DNA of 64,000 nt. It comes from Trebonia sp963759545. GTDB lineage: Bacteria > Actinomycetota > Actinomycetes > Streptosporangiales > Streptosporangiaceae. The stretch is taken from NCBI GenBank assembly GCA_963759545.1, contig CAVXAB010000023.1:1-64000 (forward strand). The letters run 5' to 3'. The translations under genes and the position numbers were made by a program. Below, piece after piece: positions 47,905 to 56,806 of this stretch. The notes under the pieces are model-generated. The model was given only the letters and a program-made list of their open reading frames with translations. It searched no databases and was not told the DNA's origin. Within the stretch, counting starts at the first letter, position 1, and every line of letters starts with the position of its first letter.

Positions 47905-48505
47905 TCCCGCCAGCGACGCGGTACTGACCGCGCACAAGATCCTCATCGCGGGCGGCTTCGGTGCTGGCAAGACGACGCTGGTCAGCGCGATCAGCGAGGT
48001 TCGCCCGCTGCTCACCGAGGAGCCGTTGAGCACCGCCAGCGTGGGGCGGGACAACCTCGTCGGCTTGCCGGACAAGACGACGACGACCGTCGCCCTTGAC
48101 TTCGGCCGGATCACGATCAGCGAGAGCCTCGTCCTCTACCTCTTCGGGGTGCCGGGGCAGGAGCGCTTCTGGTTCATGTGGGACGAGCTCGCCTACGGGG
48201 CCCTTGGCGCCGTCGTGCTCGCCGACGTGCGCAGGCTCGACGACTGCTTCCCTTCCGTCAACTACTTCGAAACGCGCGAGCTGCCGTTCATCGTCGCCGT
48301 CAACTGCTTCGACGACGCGCCGCGCTACGACCTCGCCGAGATCCGCCTCGCGCTCGACCTCGACGAGGACGTACCCCTGGTCCTGTGCGACGCCCGGCAG
48401 CAGTCCTCGGTCAAGAACGCCCTGATCCGCCTGGTCGAGAGCATCGCGGCAGGCGACCCGGCCACGCTAAGCGCCCAGGGCCGCCGCCTCACCATCGGCC
48501 GCTAG
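47885..48505 (+). CDS. Conservon small GTPase (CvnD-like)
   Basis: 206 residues with a P-loop (IAGGFGAGKTTLVSAISE), switch II GVPGQERF and an NCFDD element in the position of NKxD, as in CvnD/MglA-like GTPases. It overlaps the DUF742 gene by 20 bases and completes the four-gene unit. A strong terminator follows. Confidence 0.92.
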   Translation: MAFAPSDPASDAVLTAHKILIAGGFGAGKTTLVSAISEVRPLLTEEPLSTASVGRDNLVGLPDKTTTTVALDFGRITISESLVLYLFGVPGQERFWFMWDELAYGALGAVVLADVRRLDDCFPSVNYFETRELPFIVAVNCFDDAPRYDLAEIRLALDLDEDVPLVLCDARQQSSVKNALIRLVESIAAGDPATLSAQGRRLTIGR

Positions 48506-48542
48506 CAGAAAGCCGCCCGGGTCCGCGGCCCGACCTGTCCCC

Positions 48543-48582
48543 GTGTGCCGTTGAGCCGGCTATAGCCGGCTCAACGGCACAC
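48543..48582 (+). terminator. Terminator of the conservon operon
   Basis: A perfect 18-bp stem (GTGTGCCGTTGAGCCGGC and complement) with a TATA loop, 38 bases past the cvnD stop. Confidence 0.88.
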
Positions 48583-48629
48583 AGCCGTGCACGGCCGGGG
48601 CGATGACGGGTCGAAGGCCGCCACGCCTT

Positions 48630-48804
48630 GCCCCCTTTCCACCGCAAGGTCCTCTCGGTCCCCGGCTTCGTCGAGTCCACCGGCGACCAGACCGAGAGCG
48701 GCGGCCCCCGCGGCGGCCCCCGCGCGAAGCTCTACCGCCGCGGCGACGCGACCCTCCTCCACCCGGCCCTGCTCCGCCCCGCCAGCGAGGAAGCAGCGCC
48801 CTAA
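48630..48804 (+). pseudogene. 3' fragment of a NUDIX/NrtR-like regulator gene
   Basis: The frame FHRKVLSVPGFVESTG, then GGPRAKLYRRGDATLLHPAL to TAA 48804, matches the C-terminal winged-helix end of NrtR-type NUDIX regulators (LPGFVExTG...GRPAxLYR). No upstream part is found, so it is a truncated relic. Confidence 0.5.
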
Positions 48805-48855
48805 CCGACAAGACGTGGCGTCCGCTGAGAGCGGCATCACGATAGGGTTACACGT

Positions 48856-49275
48856 ATGCCAGATAAGGTTCTCTACACCGCCGAGGCGACCTCGACCGGC
48901 GATGGCCGCAACGGCCACGTCACCACTTCTGACGGCCGGATTGACCTGGATCTGGCGTTCCCGCCGGAGATGGGCGGCACCGGCGCTGGCTCCAACCCTG
49001 AGCAGCTTTTCGCGTCCGGCTACGCCGCCTGCTTCCACAGCGCGCTGCGCCTGGTCGCCGGCCGTGAGCACGCGCCACTCGGCGACTCCACGGTGACCGC
49101 GCAAGTCGGCATCGGCCCCGACGGCGACGCGTTTGGCCTGGTCGTGACCCTGGTCATCCACGTACCCGGGATGGAAAGGGACAAGGTACGCGAGTTCGCC
49201 GAGGTGGCCCACCAGGTCTGCCCGTACTCCCGGGCGACCCGCGGCAACATCTCCGTCGAACTGCGCGTGCTTTAA
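48856..49275 (+). CDS. ohr: Organic hydroperoxide resistance protein (OsmC/Ohr family)
   Basis: 139 residues with both peroxidatic cysteines in context (GYAACFHSALRLVA and HQVCPYSRATRGN) and NPEQLFASGY, which mark the Ohr branch. Ohr reduces organic peroxides with lipoyl-protein electrons. Dispersed repeat copy 4 begins 2 bases after the stop. Confidence 0.92.
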   Translation: MPDKVLYTAEATSTGDGRNGHVTTSDGRIDLDLAFPPEMGGTGAGSNPEQLFASGYAACFHSALRLVAGREHAPLGDSTVTAQVGIGPDGDAFGLVVTLVIHVPGMERDKVREFAEVAHQVCPYSRATRGNISVELRVL

Positions 49276-49276
49276 G

Positions 49277-49312
49277 AATCAAATACAGGTCATGCCGAAC
49301 GGGGGCGTGGTG
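49277..49312 (+). repeat. Dispersed CCGAACGG element, copy 4
   Basis: AATCAAATACAGGTCATGCC then GAACGGGGGCGTGGTG, filling most of the 54-base spacer between ohr and the VOC gene. Confidence 0.7.
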
Positions 49313-49329
49313 ACACTGGAGGGGGAGCC

Positions 49330-49821
49330 ATGGCAGAGATCGACCTGAATGCCATCAAGGCGGAGCGCGCGCGCCTTGAGGCCACGTACATAACGCAAGG
49401 CCGGCAGGCCACGTCCGCGCGGGGCATCCACCACGCGGCGCTGATCTGCTCCAACGTGGAGCAGACGATCAAGTTTTACCAGGGCGTCCTGGAGTTCCCG
49501 CTCACCGAGCTGTTCGGCAACCGGGACTACAAGGGGTCGACGCACTTCTTCTTCGACGTGGGAAACGGGAACCTGCTCGCGTTCTTCGACTTCCCCGGCC
49601 TCGACCTGGGCCCGTACATGGAGACCCTGGGCAACATCAACCACATCGCGATCTCCGTCACGCAAGAGAAGTGGGAGTACCTGCGGGGCAGGCTCGACGC
49701 GGCAGGCGTGGAATACCAGGTGGCGAGCGGCACCTCGATCTACTTCAAGGACCCGGACGGCGTCCGCCTTGAACTCCTCGCCGACCCCCTCGGCGAGATG
49801 TACGGCACCAAGGTCCTCTAA
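49330..49821 (+). CDS. VOC-superfamily (glyoxalase/dioxygenase-like) protein
   Basis: 163 residues from ATG 49330 with GGAGGGGGAG upstream. Two paired beta-alpha-beta modules: GIHHAALICSNVEQTIKFYQ (first metal His), NHIAISV (second His) and IYFKDPDGVRLELL (metal Glu). The substrate is unknown; the group includes ring-cleavage dioxygenase-like proteins. Terminator downstream. Confidence 0.85.
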   Translation: MAEIDLNAIKAERARLEATYITQGRQATSARGIHHAALICSNVEQTIKFYQGVLEFPLTELFGNRDYKGSTHFFFDVGNGNLLAFFDFPGLDLGPYMETLGNINHIAISVTQEKWEYLRGRLDAAGVEYQVASGTSIYFKDPDGVRLELLADPLGEMYGTKVL

Positions 49822-49845
49822 GAACCACCCGAATCCGGTGCTCGC

Positions 49846-49889
49846 CCGGACAGGGCCGCCAGGCCTGCTGGCCTGGCGGCCCTGTCCGG
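49846..49889. terminator. Bidirectional hairpin terminator
   Basis: A perfect 20-bp stem with TGCT loop between the convergent VOC and DUF4097 genes. Confidence 0.88.
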
Positions 49890-49925
49890 CCGGCTCCTGC
49901 CGGGCGTTTGCGGTGTGCCTGCTCT

Positions 49926-50588
49926 TCACAGGCTGCGGGCGGTGATGTCGCCGACGGTGGTGGTGGCGTGGATGGTCAGGGCGGCGGTGCCGGCGTTGGT
50001 GAGCGCGTTGCGGATCCGGCCCACGGTGGTGCCGGCGTCGAGGGCGGCGGAGGTCCCGGCGGCGGCGGCGACGGTGATCGCGCCGGCCTCGGTGCGCAGC
50101 ACGAGCGTGCCGCCGGCGGCCTCAGCGACGTTGATGTCGCCCTTGACGGTGCGGATCTGCGCGTCGCCGCCCAGCCGCCCAGCGGTGATGTCCCCGTCGG
50201 TGACCGTCAGCCGGGCGGTGGCGGCTTCCTCGACGTTGACGGTGGCCTGGGCGCTGTCGAGGGTGACCTCGCCGAGCGGCCCGGTGGTGGTGAACTGGGC
50301 GCTGGCCGCGGTGGCCTGGACCGCCGACCCGGCGGGCAGCGCAACGGTGACCGCGACGGCCCCGGTGCTGCCCAGGACCCGGTGCCCGGCCGGGGCGGTG
50401 ACCCGCAGAACCCCGTCGCTGTAGGCGGCGGTGACCTGCGCGGCGAGCTTGACGTCGCGGCCCTTGGCGGGGTCGGCGGGCCGGATCTCGACGGTGGTGT
50501 CCGCCCGGTCGGCGGCGGTGACCTGGATCCGCCCGGCGGGGATCGCGAGGATGGCGGTGACCGGGGCGGGGGTGGCGAACTGCTGCAT
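49926..50588 (-). CDS. DUF4097-type beta-helix protein
   Basis: 220 residues from ATG 50588 (AGGAG 7 bases upstream). The repeated short strands (VTDGDITAGRLGGDAQIRTV, KGDINVAEAAGG, TEAGAITVAAAAG, TTVGDITARS) are the DUF4097 putative-adhesin pattern. No signal peptide, so it is probably cytoplasmic. Actinomycete members often sit with PadR or ABC genes; here it stands alone. Confidence 0.8.
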   Translation of the reverse strand: MQQFATPAPVTAILAIPAGRIQVTAADRADTTVEIRPADPAKGRDVKLAAQVTAAYSDGVLRVTAPAGHRVLGSTGAVAVTVALPAGSAVQATAASAQFTTTGPLGEVTLDSAQATVNVEEAATARLTVTDGDITAGRLGGDAQIRTVKGDINVAEAAGGTLVLRTEAGAITVAAAAGTSAALDAGTTVGRIRNALTNAGTAALTIHATTTVGDITARSL

Positions 50589-51480
50589 GGCGGGCTCCTG
50601 GACTGGCTGGGCGGGGACTGACCTTGTCATGCCTCCACCATGCAGGCCGGCCCTGTCACGCCCCCGCCACGCCGCTGACACGACCACTGACACGGCCTTT
50701 CCCGCCGTACCCGGCAGGGCCGCTACGAGAGCCTGCTTGAAACTAGGCGGCCTGCGCTGGGTCGAGGCGGCGGCGGGTCATGACGATGATCACGGCCAGG
50801 TAGGTGTCGTTAGGCGCCCCCGCCGTGGCACCGGGCTCGCGCGTGCCCGTTCCGTCCGGTTTGTCCCGGCGGCGCCGCGGCCCGGACCATGATCATGTGG
50901 ATTCCGCAGCTTATTCGCTGCGGAATCCACATGAAAAGCGAAATCACTCGCGATCACGTCGTGCCCTGGGCGCGGGCGCCGCGTGTCGGACCGCGCACGG
51001 CCCTCACGGCCACCACGCACCACTTAGACAACGGCGTTGGCGCGGGGGGCGGCGGTCGTGGTGGTGCTATGGGCTTTGGCCGGGGTGGCCGGCCCTTGAG
51101 GTGCGCCCTGAACGGGCGCAGTCCCCCGCCTTGGCGCCCATGACTAGGGGAAAACCGAGAAGGGGCGGTACTGGTGGTCGCCGGTGCGGGTGGGTGGCTG
51201 GGGCTGGTGCCGCGGTGCGGGCAGTCGGCGCTGCCCGCCGTGGTGCGGCCCGTGAGAGACGGTCTGCGTGGGGGCGGGTCCGTCGCACTGCCGCGCCGCG
51301 TTCGGCAGTGGGCGCGGTGCCCCGTGCCCGGCGCCCAGGTTCTGCCCACTGGCCGGGTTCTCAGCCGGGAAGTGCAGTAAGCCTTCGGATACCCGCCACC
51401 ACATTCCAGACGCAGACTCAGACCGTGCGAGGTTGCCCGGAACCGCACGGGCGCCGGGCCCACCAGCAAAGGAGACCTCA
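50589..51480. other. Intergenic region without a supported gene
   Basis: About 890 bases. It contains a strong 18-bp hairpin (50893-50934) but no credible coding frame on either strand; the open frames are low-complexity Gly/Arg/Ala products of GC skew. Confidence 0.5.
50893..50934. terminator. Orphan 18-bp hairpin
   Basis: TCATGTGGATTCCGCAGC pairs perfectly with its complement around a TTATTC loop. No gene ends nearby, so it may be a terminator of a lost gene or a structured RNA. Confidence 0.5.
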
Positions 51481-51945
51481 GTGAACATCACCGGAATCGC
51501 GCCGCCAGGCAGGCTCGGGCAGCCCTGGGTCCGGGAGATCGTCCCGGGGGTCTTCCGGGTCGGTACGACGTTCCTGGGCTGCTACGCGGTTGAAGACGCG
51601 GGCGCCTACACGTTCATCGACGTGGGGCTGCCCGGCTACTGGCCGCAGATGACCCGGTTCCTCGCCGCGCGGAACGCTCCGCTGTCCTCCGTCAAGGCCG
51701 TCGTGCTCACCCATTACCACCCCGACCACATGGGTAATGCCGAACGGCTCCGGGCGCAGGCGGGCGCGGCGGTGCTCGTGCACCACGATGACCGGGCGGC
51801 GGCCATGCGCAAGGGCAGGCCGCCCTTGTACCCGCTGTGGAAGCCGCCGGTGCTGCACCTGGTGGGGCACTTCCTGCGCAATGGCGTGGCCCGGACGGCG
51901 CCCGTGGCCGAGGCGTCGGGTTTCGCCGACGAGGAAGTCCGCGGC
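51481..51945 (+). pseudogene. Metallo-beta-lactamase-fold hydrolase, C-terminally truncated
   Basis: From GTG 51481 (AAAGGAG upstream): VREIVPGVFRVGTTFLGCYA and VLTHYHPDHMGNAE, the HxHxDH zinc motif, to SGFADEE near 51935. The second half of the domain, with its HTPGH motif, is absent. The frame instead runs into a short piece (AVKLARQIAARTS) that looks like the end of another protein. An internal deletion joining two genes is likely. Confidence 0.7.
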
Positions 51946-52029
51946 AGGCCGTCAAGCTGGCCAGGCAGATCGCGGCCAGGACAAGCTGAAAGGCCCGCCC
52001 GTTATGCCCGGAAGTTCGCGATATCTGGC

Positions 52030-53034
52030 CTACGCGTACGCGGCAAGATTCCACTTCGAGCCGGCTGTCTTCAGGACGGCGCCGGCGAGCACGTGACCTT
52101 GATACGGCACGCCGAGCCCCACGACCCCGCGGGCGGACCAGGTCTGCGTGTTGTTGGTGATCTTGCTGGTACCCACGGTGAAGAAAACCTCTTCGCAGTA
52201 TCCGGTCTGGACGAGGGCGGTCGCGAGAACTCTCCCCTGCGGGGCCGCCAGGAACGTGAGTACGAGTTCCGTTCCCTGGTTGAAGCCGCACTCACGCGGG
52301 CCCGGCGGGAAGACCGGCAGGGCGTTGACCATCGCGACGATGCGGCGGACCACCGCCGGACTGGTGATGGTCACCGGTGTCGGTGGCTTCTTGTTCAGGT
52401 TCCCATTGGGGAACACACTCAGGGCGACGGCGGTCGCGGCAGCCGGGACCATCTCGCTGGCCTGGCGGGCCGGCAGCCAGGTGACCTGGCCGTCCACCCG
52501 GATGGCGGTCTGGCCGTTGCCCGCGTCCGCTACCTCGACGGTCAGCTCCCTCGTGTCCTCGACGGCGGGGACGGGCGGGAGCACGTAGTCGCGTTCCCAG
52601 ACGGTCTCCTGGCGGCCAGAAACGGGAAGGTTGGTGGTCACTCCGAAGGACGTGTGGCTGCGCCCCACGTGGCCGGCCGTCCAGGCGAGTACCTGCTGGG
52701 GATCGCCTTTCACTTGCCAGAACCCGGTCTTGTCGATCCAGTTGGGCGACGCCGAGGACCCGGTGATGTGCTTCATCTCGCTCGCCTGCCCGGTTGGCGG
52801 GCCCGGGAGCTTCCGCGCGCCCGGCGGAACCACGAACGCGGCGAGGATCGCGGCGGCGTCCGCCTGGGCCCGCTGTTCGGGTGACAGCGCCGTCGCGGCC
52901 GCCGGGCGCGCGGTGGTGGTGGCCGCGTGGCTTGCCGCCGTCGCGGGCGAGTGCGCGACCGCGCAGCCGGCCAGCGCGAGGGCAGGGGCGAGCAAGGTAC
53001 CAAGAAGACGGCGGGCCGTCAGTGTCATATCCAT
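52030..53034 (-). CDS. Lipoprotein of unknown function in a two-component operon
   Basis: 334 residues from ATG 53034 (or 53028). The lipobox ALALAGCA near residue 22 marks membrane attachment. The mature part has no recognised domain. Charged and beta-rich stretches and paired cysteines (RECGFNQG, TGYCEEV) suggest an extracellular sensor or binding protein. It lies 44 bases after the histidine kinase and may be an accessory or target of that system. Confidence 0.75.
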   Translation of the reverse strand: MDMTLTARRLLGTLLAPALALAGCAVAHSPATAASHAATTTARPAAATALSPEQRAQADAAAILAAFVVPPGARKLPGPPTGQASEMKHITGSSASPNWIDKTGFWQVKGDPQQVLAWTAGHVGRSHTSFGVTTNLPVSGRQETVWERDYVLPPVPAVEDTRELTVEVADAGNGQTAIRVDGQVTWLPARQASEMVPAAATAVALSVFPNGNLNKKPPTPVTITSPAVVRRIVAMVNALPVFPPGPRECGFNQGTELVLTFLAAPQGRVLATALVQTGYCEEVFFTVGTSKITNNTQTWSARGVVGLGVPYQGHVLAGAVLKTAGSKWNLAAYA

Positions 53035-53078
53035 AAGACGCCGCGTGAGCCTCGCTGGTTCCAACGCTGCCCGATCCT

Positions 53079-54674
53079 TCACGGCCGCTGGCGCGCTCGA
53101 CATCTACGCTCTTCCCATATGGACGCGCGCTTCCTTGAGAGCGAAGCATGCTCCCGTTCGGAATCACTGGTTTGATCCCGGCGGGGGATCCAGAGGCGGA
53201 CGGTCGTGCCCTTCCCCGGGCCGGAGCTGAGGTCGGCATAGCCGCCGTGCGCGGTCGCGATCGCCTGGACGATGGACAGGCCGAGGCCGCTGCTCGCCGC
53301 CTCGGTCCCGTCGTGGCTGCCCGGCGTGGCACGCCCGGTAGCGGCCGCGGCGAGCGCGCCGTCGCCACGGTGGAAGCGGTCGAAGGCCATGGCCGCGTCG
53401 TGCTCGGACATGCCGGGGCCCTGGTCGCTGACCTCGATGACCGCGCCGCTCCCTTTCGCGTACAGCCGGACGGTGGCCGGGGTGCCTGGCGGCGTGTGCG
53501 CGCGGACGTTGCCGAGCAGGTTGGCGAGCACCTGCCTGATCCTCGGCTCGTCGGCCGTGACCACGAGGCTGTCGGGCGCGGAGGTGCGCACGTCACGCTC
53601 TGGCTCCACCGCGCTCGCGTCCGCCACGGCGTCGTTGGCGAGGACGGTCAGGTCGGTCTCCGACAGGTCGAGCGACGTCATGCGGTCAAGGCGGGCCAGC
53701 TCAAGCAGCTCGGCGACCAGCATGGACATGCGTTCCGCTTCCTGCTCGATGCGCCGCATCGCGTTGGGCAGCTCATCGGGGCCAAGCGCGTTCGCCCGGT
53801 AGAGCTCCGCGTACCCCCTGATGGTGGTCAGCGGGGTCCGCAGCTCATGCGAGGCGTCCGCCGCGAACTGCCTGACCTTCTGCTCCGACCGCAGCCGCGC
53901 GCTGAACGCCTGCTGGATCCGGTCGAGCATCGTGTTGATCGCCGCGGCGAGCCGGCCGGTCTCCTGCTGACCGCCGGGGTCGGGCATCCGCGCGGCCAGG
54001 TCGCCGCTGCGGGTGATCAGGTCGGCGGTAAACGCCATCCGGCGCAGCGGGGCAAGGCCGCGGCCGATCAGCCAGTTACCGCAGACCGCGAGCAGCGCGA
54101 TGAGCGCGCCCCCGGTGATCACCTCGGTGAGGACGACGCCGCGAAGGTTGCTTGACGCGTCGCTCGCCGGCCGGCCGACGATGATGATGGCCGAACCCGA
54201 CGGCAGGACGTGCTTGGCCGACATGGTGGCCTGGGCGGATACGGAGCGCCAGGCCGCGCGCACGGTCGGCGCGCCCCCGATCCTGAGGTCGAACGGCCGC
54301 TCGAACTCCGCCAGCCTGCCGAGCTTGTCGTACACCTCTTGCCGGGACAGGCCGGAGAGGCCGCGGACCTCGGCGAGCAAGGTTTCCCCGGTGGGTGAGT
54401 CGGGCGTGAGCATGCCGGTGGCGCCGCTGTCGAGCGAGAGGTAGGCGGCGGCGAAGCCCTCGGTGCCCGCGGCTATCCCGTTCACCGACTGCCTGGAGGC
54501 GAGCCTGACCTCGTCGTTGAGCTGGTTGCGCTCAAGCGTGCCGAGCACGACGGTGGTGACCACGCCCATCACCACGAGGAACATGGCGGTCAGCGCGATC
54601 AGGCCGGTCAGCAGCCGGGCGCGGAGCGAAAGCGAGCGCCGCGTTAGCCGCGCGCGCCCTGACATGAGCCTCAC
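53079..54674 (-). CDS. Sensor histidine kinase (HAMP-HisKA-HATPase)
   Basis: 531 residues: TM1 about 21-45, extracellular loop to about 178, TM2 about 180-204, HAMP, H-box ASHELRTPLTTIRGYAEL with His 276, N-box LANLLGNVRAHT, G1 DQGPGM and G2 SGLGLSIVQAI. It pairs with the OmpR-type regulator upstream (7-base gap). The last 30-40 residues lie across a dispersed repeat copy and are not part of the kinase fold, so the original stop was probably earlier. Confidence 0.93.
   Translation of the reverse strand: MRLMSGRARLTRRSLSLRARLLTGLIALTAMFLVVMGVVTTVVLGTLERNQLNDEVRLASRQSVNGIAAGTEGFAAAYLSLDSGATGMLTPDSPTGETLLAEVRGLSGLSRQEVYDKLGRLAEFERPFDLRIGGAPTVRAAWRSVSAQATMSAKHVLPSGSAIIIVGRPASDASSNLRGVVLTEVITGGALIALLAVCGNWLIGRGLAPLRRMAFTADLITRSGDLAARMPDPGGQQETGRLAAAINTMLDRIQQAFSARLRSEQKVRQFAADASHELRTPLTTIRGYAELYRANALGPDELPNAMRRIEQEAERMSMLVAELLELARLDRMTSLDLSETDLTVLANDAVADASAVEPERDVRTSAPDSLVVTADEPRIRQVLANLLGNVRAHTPPGTPATVRLYAKGSGAVIEVSDQGPGMSEHDAAMAFDRFHRGDGALAAAATGRATPGSHDGTEAASSGLGLSIVQAIATAHGGYADLSSGPGKGTTVRLWIPRRDQTSDSEREHASLSRKRASIWEERRCRARQRP
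53147..53177 (-). repeat. Dispersed CCGAACGG element, copy 5
   Basis: Minus strand ATCAAACCAGTGATTCCGAA then CGGGAGCATG, lying inside the 3' end of the histidine kinase frame. Confidence 0.7.
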
Positions 54675-54681
54675 CGGACCA

Positions 54682-55428
54682 TCATCCCGGTGGCCGCAGG
54701 CTGTAGCCGACGCCGCGCTGGGTGTGGATCAGCGGCGGGCCAAGCGGGTCGAGCTTGCGGCGCAGGTAGCTGACGTATGTCTCAAGGACCTGGGACTGCC
54801 CCGCGTACTCCCAGCCCCAGACGTTGTCGAGCAGTTGCCTGCGGGTGAGCATCAGGCCCTGGTTGCGCATCAGGTAGGCGAGCAGCCGGAACTCCGTGGG
54901 CGACAGCTCGACCGGGATGCCGGAGCGGCGGACCGTCCAGTGGTCCTCGTCGAGCTCCAGGTCGGCGACGCGCAGCGTGGCCTGTGAGTCCTCCTGGCCG
55001 TCCGCCTCTGCGGCAAGGCCCGCTTCTGCGGCAAGGCCGCGGTTCCCTGCGGTGCGGCGCAGCACCGCGCGCACCCGCGCGACCAGGGCCTCGACGGAGA
55101 ACGGCTTGGTGATGTAGTCATCGCCGCCGATCGTCAGCCCGGTGACGGTGTCCGCGGTGGCGTCCCTCGCGGTCAGGAAGATGACAGGGACGTCGTTGGC
55201 CACCGACCGTAGCCGCCGGCAGACCTCGAACCCGTCGATGTCGGGGAGCAGCACGTCGAGCACGATCAGGTCGGGATCGAAGGCGTACGCGAGCTGCAGC
55301 GCGTCTTGGCCCGTCGCACCGGTGGTCACGGCGCAGCCGTGGAAGTTCAGCGCGACCTGAACGAGTTCGCGGATGTTTGGCTCGTCGTCGACGACGAGCA
55401 CTCTCGGGTTCTGGGCGCTTTCTGCCAT
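54682..55428 (-). CDS. OmpR-family response regulator
   Basis: 248 residues from ATG 55428 (a further in-frame ATG lies at 55473). Receiver domain with acidic pair VVDDE, phospho-acceptor Asp near 58 (LIVLDVLLPD) and TKPF Lys. An Ala/Glu-rich linker leads to a Trans_reg_C winged helix (LSPTEFRLLAYLMRN, VLETYVSYLRRKLD, IHTQRGVGYSLR). It is first in an operon with the kinase and lipoprotein. The spacer to 55,706 holds no gene. Confidence 0.92.
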   Translation of the reverse strand: MAESAQNPRVLVVDDEPNIRELVQVALNFHGCAVTTGATGQDALQLAYAFDPDLIVLDVLLPDIDGFEVCRRLRSVANDVPVIFLTARDATADTVTGLTIGGDDYITKPFSVEALVARVRAVLRRTAGNRGLAAEAGLAAEADGQEDSQATLRVADLELDEDHWTVRRSGIPVELSPTEFRLLAYLMRNQGLMLTRRQLLDNVWGWEYAGQSQVLETYVSYLRRKLDPLGPPLIHTQRGVGYSLRPPG

Positions 55429-55706
55429 GGTTCGCTTGCTGCTAACGGGTCGCGGATGGGTTCTGTTGTCCATTGTGCCCGGTTCCAGGACCCCGGCATG
55501 CGTGAACTGTTTCTCCGATGATGCAGCAGGTGAAGGTGCGGCGTATCGTCATGCAGGGTCGGCGGTGTGCCGTGTCGTGGCGTTGAAGGAGCGATAGGTA
55601 GAACTGCCGATCTTTGTGTCGCGCCGTTCCTCGCAGCTGCGCTGCGTGTCAAACTCGTCACACGCAATCTCATGACACGCAATACCCCATCACCCGGAGG
55701 CCCTTG

Positions 55707-56531
55707 ATGACCAAGGCCCTGCGCCAACCGGAAGGCCTCGACGTCACGAGACCGTCCCCGGCGCGGATCTACGACTACATGCTGCGCGGGTCGCATCACT
55801 TCGAGGCTGATGCGGATGCCGCGGAGCGCATCCTGGCCGTGGTGCCTGAGATCAAGGACTGTGCCTGGTCGAACCGCGGGTTCCACCAGCGGGCGGCGGC
55901 GTGGATCGCGAAGCAGGGGGTCAGGCAGTTCCTCGACATCGGCTCGGGGCTGCCGACCGTGGGGAACACGCACGAGGTGGTTAGCAAGATCCACCCGGAC
56001 GCGCGCGTCGTCTACGTCGACAACGACCCGATGGTGGAACTGCACAGCCAGGGGATCCTCGACGAGTCAGGACGGGTGAGCGTGCTCTGCGCGGACCTGC
56101 GCGATCCGGACTCGATCCTCGCCCATCCGGCCGTGCGCGAGCTGATCGACCCGGCCGAGCCGACCGGCCTGCTGATGACCGCCGTGCTGATGTTCGTCGC
56201 CGACGAGGATGACCCGTGGAGCCTGGTGGGGCGCTACGTGGCGGCGATGCGGTCGGGCAGTTACCTGGCGCTGTCGCACCTCACCGACGACGCCAAGCCG
56301 CCGGTGTTGGTCGACGGGTTCCGGCGGGTCTTCGACCGCGCGACCGAGCAGATGCACTTCCGGTCGAAGGCCCAGATAGAGCGGTTCTTTGCCGGGCTCG
56401 AGACGGTCCCGCCCTATGAGGGCGCGCCGCCGGCGATCACCTACAGCGGCCTGTGGGGTGCCGAGGACGTGAAGCTGGCCGACAGCGACGGCTCCCGCTG
56501 GCTCTACTGCGCGGTTGCGAAAAAGCCCTGA
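55707..56531 (+). CDS. SAV2177/DUF574-type SAM-dependent methyltransferase
   Basis: 274 residues from ATG 55707 with GGAGG 6 bases upstream. RPSPARIYDYMLRGSHHFEA and FLDIGSGLPTVGNTHEV (SAM-binding motif I), then VYVDNDPMV, are the hallmarks of the actinomycete PF04672 family. The target is unknown. Followed directly by a DUF397-like frame. Confidence 0.9.
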   Translation: MTKALRQPEGLDVTRPSPARIYDYMLRGSHHFEADADAAERILAVVPEIKDCAWSNRGFHQRAAAWIAKQGVRQFLDIGSGLPTVGNTHEVVSKIHPDARVVYVDNDPMVELHSQGILDESGRVSVLCADLRDPDSILAHPAVRELIDPAEPTGLLMTAVLMFVADEDDPWSLVGRYVAAMRSGSYLALSHLTDDAKPPVLVDGFRRVFDRATEQMHFRSKAQIERFFAGLETVPPYEGAPPAITYSGLWGAEDVKLADSDGSRWLYCAVAKKP

Positions 56532-56540
56532 CCAGGGAGG

Positions 56541-56806
56541 ATGTCATCAAGCCGACACCGGAGGAACTGGGCATCGACCCGGCCGCGCTGGCCTGGGAGC
56601 GGTCCGGTGATGACGATGGCTCGATTGAGGTCGCCTTTCCGCTCAGCCAGTGGTGGGCCAGGGGCGACTGGGTGCTGGTGCGGGTGGCGGGCGATGAGGC
56701 AGGCCGGGTCCTGGTGTTCGACAGGAACGAGTGGGAATGCTTTATCGACGGGGCAAGGAACGGGGAGTTCGATGACGTGGCGGGCCCGACCCGCCTGATG
56801 TCCTAG
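56541..56806 (+). CDS. DUF397-like small protein (start region probably frameshifted)
   Basis: The protein frame (IKPTPEELGIDPAALAWERS, WVLVRVAGDEAGRVLVFDRN, EWECFIDGARNGEFDDVAG) ends at 56806 and matches DUF397. The only ATG placed after a ribosome site (GGGAGG, ATG 56541) is in another frame, so a one-base indel at the start is likely. DUF397 proteins act with XRE/DUF5753 regulators. Confidence 0.65.

Noticed and set aside
49908..50621. 237-codon Gly-rich plus-strand frame
   Set aside because: It is antisense to the DUF4097 beta-repeat gene, which explains its periodic composition.
51067..51470. Several overlapping frames between the DUF4097 and metallo-beta-lactamase genes
   Set aside because: Low-complexity Gly/Arg/Pro products on both strands with no start signals.
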